From positions 62,001-126,000 of the forward strand of contig NZ_WBVT01000004.1 of assembly GCF_009193355.1 (NCBI RefSeq): DNA of 64,000 nucleotides. Reading direction: 5' to 3'. The position numbers were made by a program, and so were the translations under genes. A model generated the notes under the pieces. It did no database searches and had not been told where the DNA came from. It saw nothing but the letters and a program-made list of their open reading frames with translations. Numbering within the stretch: the first letter of the stretch is position 1; each line of letters begins with the position of its first letter. Positions 63,001 to 64,000 of this stretch are shown here, piece by piece. The stretch is from Bifidobacterium leontopitheci (GTDB taxonomy: Bacteria > Actinomycetota > Actinomycetes > Actinomycetales > Bifidobacteriaceae).

Positions 63001-64000
63001 ACAAGCTCATCGACGATGCGGTCGCCCTCGTCGCCCAGACCAAGGGCGTCGCCGTCTCCAAGCCCTCCTCCGGTACGGGTGCGGGCGGCGCGGTGGTCGA
63101 CTCCGCCGCGCTCGACGCCTTCGCCGAGAAGGTCACCGGCAAGAACGGCGTGCTCGCCGCCACCGCACGCTACGTCCTGAACGAGCTGGGCGTCGCCGCG
63201 CCGACGGTCGAACCCGGCGAGGACGAGAACGCCGCCGTCGTGGCCGCCGTCGACGCCGAGCTCGGCTCCGACTGGCCGAAGCAGGTCGCCCCGCGCTTCG
63301 ACGCGAACAAGGCGATCCTCTTCGACGACCGTTGGGCGTCCGCCCGCGAGGACCTCGCCCGCGCGTTCTACGACCGCAACGCCGACCTGCTGGCCGGCTC
63401 GTTCGTCGGCCTCGGCAAGGCCGTCGCCGACGAGGCCGACTGGTTCGCCGCCAAGACGGACGACGAGACGTTGCAGGGCGCGTTCCGCCGCATCGCCGCC
63501 GAAGCGCTCGAGCAGGCGTCCGACGACGCCGCGGCCTCGCGCTTCGCCGCCGACATCGCCGTGGTCACCGGCGTGAGCCCCAACTCGATCGCCGCGCAGG
63601 TGGTCGAAGGACTGCTCGCCGGCGGCGCGACCGTCATCGCCACCTCGCACAGCTTCAAGCCGAGCATCAAGGCGTGGGCCAAGCAGACGTACCGCGAGCA
63701 CGCGGCCGGCGAGGCGAAGCTGTGGCTCGTCCCGGCGAACCTGTCCAGCTACCGCGACGTCGACGAGCTGGTCTCGTGGATCGGCAACGTGCAGAAGAAG
63801 ACGTCCGGCGCCACGACCACGATCATCAAGCCCGCATACGAGCCGACCCTGTTCTTCCCGTTCGCGGCCCCGCCCGTGCACGGCACGATGGCCGACTCCG
63901 GCCAGCTGTTCGAATCGCAGGCGCGCCTCATGCTGTGGGGCGTGGAGCGCGCGATCGCCGGACTGTCCGCGATCGGCGCCACCACCGACGTGCAGCACCG
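57042..64000 (+). CDS. fas: Type I fatty acid synthase (N-terminal 2319 codons, runs off window)
   Basis: Open from ATG 57042 (TAGGAAC upstream) to the right edge without a stop. Domain order by motif: acetyltransferase (GHSQG, Ser123); enoyl reductase (PPVLLPGMTPTTVDPEIVAA; VEGGAAGGHHSWES); dehydratase, MaoC-type (FARTSGDFNPIHTST then VHGMW); malonyl/palmitoyl transferase (AGHSLGEYNALSAF, Ser1458); an Ala/Pro linker (about 1765-1810); acyl carrier domain with predicted phosphopantetheine Ser1865 in NGVSSRRNQLLMD; ketoreductase (AVVTGVSPNSIAAQVV). The ketosynthase must lie beyond 64000. This is the bacterial/fungal-like FAS-I order. It uses malonyl-CoA from the carboxylase encoded just upstream. 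Confidence 0.97.
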   Translation, partial: MTTFFLDRLNHEPHALAFAGQSTPWPVALADLIADPTMDATLRDHAAHANTLLVPVAADLLATTGRTVDLFGFTPNPAKLGAAASATASVEGIALTQLGAMIDAERLGFDIAHSAHAALLGHSQGILGVHMAGAIIDAGSIEAAGAQIDEILATATLIGVAGTRKARELALNPQHAGATPMLSVRGATRRQVETLAARVPNPRGPITIAVTNSADNHVLSGYPEDLAAFEVEAGKEHRRQQALRDGKVRGGAVFDPVLEYLDVTLPFHSPLMADAVEQAVDWARACGFDADRARELASEVLLNHVDWAARVKDVLAANDPASLWIVDFGPGNTLGKLVGNLIQGTGVGVVEASTMAERAALSTMDGEPARTQNWKRFAPRVLHTPAGDKIATRFTELTGKPPVLLPGMTPTTVDPEIVAAAANAGYWAELAGGGQVTADVFDRHVAELEKLLEEGRTVEFNAMFMDRYLWNLQFGSSRIVPKKRESGAPIDGVVVSAGIPELDEAVKLIAQLNRDGLPYVSFKPGTVAQIRQVVAIAKAVAPTTIIMQVEGGAAGGHHSWESLDDLLTSTYAEVRACDNLVLVAGGGIGTPERAADYISGQWSRAYGLPDMPVDGVLVGTAVMTAKEAHTSPEVKKLLVATPGIPGVADADKTDDPFAPAGERWVPSGKSVGGVSSGLSHLHADIYEVENASAVCGRLLVRVMKHPEELQSRRDEIVKALDATAKPYFGDLADMTYIQWAQRFADLAYPWVDPTYALRFLHLLQRIEARVVDQESGRFASLFAGVEDVDKDPKAAIDRLAAAYPQAAQLHVTPADEAWFPVLVREYPKPMPFVPVIDHDLLRWWGQDQLWQSEDPRYPADAVRVIPGPISVAGITTIDEPVAHILGRFEAAALERTRQIEAAQPDGAAASNAVSELAAAGDVEEFIRKSPNISWVGHLTHNPAYGTEHGDPHYEIKPALAADGTPLPGEYDLDIHLDTYWDDDPDGGRSKHAVRDIVVPLTVRTDETGLLPVVNRERLVGDVYAMLAATAGIGNTSITGDKLTAMPQVATGEAAALPAAQAPFGTVAAQYTFSANLGYDHEAATGGALPSDLAPSRIAPDALVGPAWPAIYAALGSVSVNGYPIIEGLLNAVHLDHLIELEEDEDTLLRHVGETVTLQSWAEQYVESSSGRVVTIHVTHTAADGTVLARETERFAIRGRVYSDALPADAPEYGAAPAADDIKPTVRRLLRRVKVTAPDDMTAFARTSGDFNPIHTSTRGARISGLAAPLVHGMWLSATAQHAVQAVDDKGAHYEIAGWTYNMYGMVQLGDVVEISVERVGKVNHGGMALEVTCRIAGQLVSRGTALVRAPKAAFVYPGQGIQQQGMVLDERAKSPAARDVWERADKLTRERLGFSILAVVRDNPKELTANGVTYHHPDGLLNLTQFTQVALATVAYAQTARLREAGCDIWPAYFAGHSLGEYNALSAFADIIPLETELELVFHRGSTMHHLIPRDAQGRSNYRMGALRPNQFGVGDDGVKAYVESVAKASGEFLQIVNYNLAGAQYAVAGTIAGLKALQADANRRAAEAGGKPAFMLVPGIDVPFHSTLLRKGVPEFRDKLDALLPQHIDYRGRLVGRYIPNLVAAPFEMTKEFAAKILDVVPSERIKAALDDDAVWDSYAADDQKLGRLLLTELLSWQFASPVRWIETQALLFNPANRGGLGVEEYVEVGLGNAPTLANLGSKTLRLPDFSGCDVTVYNVGRDEGRVYMTDADSLVPDEEPEESAAPAAAQAAPAPAAAAAPAPAPAAAPAPAAAPAAVAVAAPSAAQVGSAVAELGSAVSGPVDDLPFKAADAIGVLMAYSAKVRLDQIGSNDTTDTLTNGVSSRRNQLLMDISSELGVASVDGAAEATLTKLAQIVNKAAPNYKPFGPVLSEAIRDRLRALFGAAGVKPAHIRERVTGVWQLGEGWVAAVTAALLLDTREGSSSRGGDLAKLPTGAAANAAAADKLIDDAVALVAQTKGVAVSKPSSGTGAGGAVVDSAALDAFAEKVTGKNGVLAATARYVLNELGVAAPTVEPGEDENAAVVAAVDAELGSDWPKQVAPRFDANKAILFDDRWASAREDLARAFYDRNADLLAGSFVGLGKAVADEADWFAAKTDDETLQGAFRRIAAEALEQASDDAAASRFAADIAVVTGVSPNSIAAQVVEGLLAGGATVIATSHSFKPSIKAWAKQTYREHAAGEAKLWLVPANLSSYRDVDELVSWIGNVQKKTSGATTTIIKPAYEPTLFFPFAAPPVHGTMADSGQLFESQARLMLWGVERAIAGLSAIGATTDVQH

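Noticed and set aside
60780-63998. Long - strand open frame opposite fas
   Set aside because: Same mirror effect; FAS-I domains with intact motifs occupy the + strand throughout.

Overview
The window is high-GC, densely coded bacterial chromosome that reads as Bifidobacterium. Evidence: an intracellular lacto-N-biose (LNB) phosphorylase very close to that of B. longum, a single-chain type I fatty acid synthase preceded by acyl-CoA carboxylase genes, sugar ABC transporters without their own ATPase, LSKTG-type cell-wall anchoring, and actinobacterial gene order (tRNA-Trp-secE-nusG-rplK-rplA; rne-rplU-rpmA-obg-proB; argS-lysA next to hom-thrB). The species cannot be fixed from sequence alone.

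Region 1 (about 0.3-13.7 kb) is an accessory glycan locus, all on the + strand: fucose mutarotase, a lipoprotein sugar-binding protein, two permeases, a 59-residue membrane protein translationally coupled to the second permease, an intracellular GH29 alpha-1,3/4-fucosidase, a membrane-anchored PPIase-like protein (LnbY-like chaperone), a 1119-residue wall-anchored beta-helix protein (LnbX-like GH136 lacto-N-biosidase candidate) and LNB phosphorylase lnpA. The coherent model is extracellular release of LNB from type-1 human-milk or mucin chains, import of LNB and possibly fucosylated LNB, intracellular defucosylation, fucose mutarotation and LNB phosphorolysis. The usual partners of lnpA (nahK, galT, galE) do not follow it here.

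Region 2 (14-25.4 kb): RidA deaminase, a membrane-anchored glycerophosphodiesterase, argS, a small membrane protein, lysA, then on the - strand a Maf-Nudix fusion, thrB and hom (aspartate-family amino acids). Region 3 (25.5-33.1 kb): a GlcNAc/glucose-type PTS as two overlapping genes (EIICB and EIIA), an ABC/FtsX exporter pair, an AEC carrier and dapE. Region 4 (33.4-43 kb): RNase E/G, L21, L27, an AbiEi/DUF559-like gene bracketed by related palindromes, obg, proB and an aminotransferase. Region 5 (43.2-47.6 kb): tRNA-Trp, secE, nusG, an array of nested hairpins, a proline-rich membrane protein, rplK and rplA. Region 6 (47.8-64 kb) is lipid synthesis: a PucR-type regulator, a large membrane protein, birA, bioY, the biotinylated carboxylase subunit, the carboxyltransferase and FAS-I, which runs off the right edge.

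Non-coding DNA is unusually structured. At least five families of perfect or near-perfect palindromes occur in the intergenic gaps, two elements have MITE-like terminal inverted repeats, and eight genes appear to have leaderless starts (a TANNNT-like box 6-7 nt before ATG). No CRISPR array, insertion sequence transposase or rRNA was seen.
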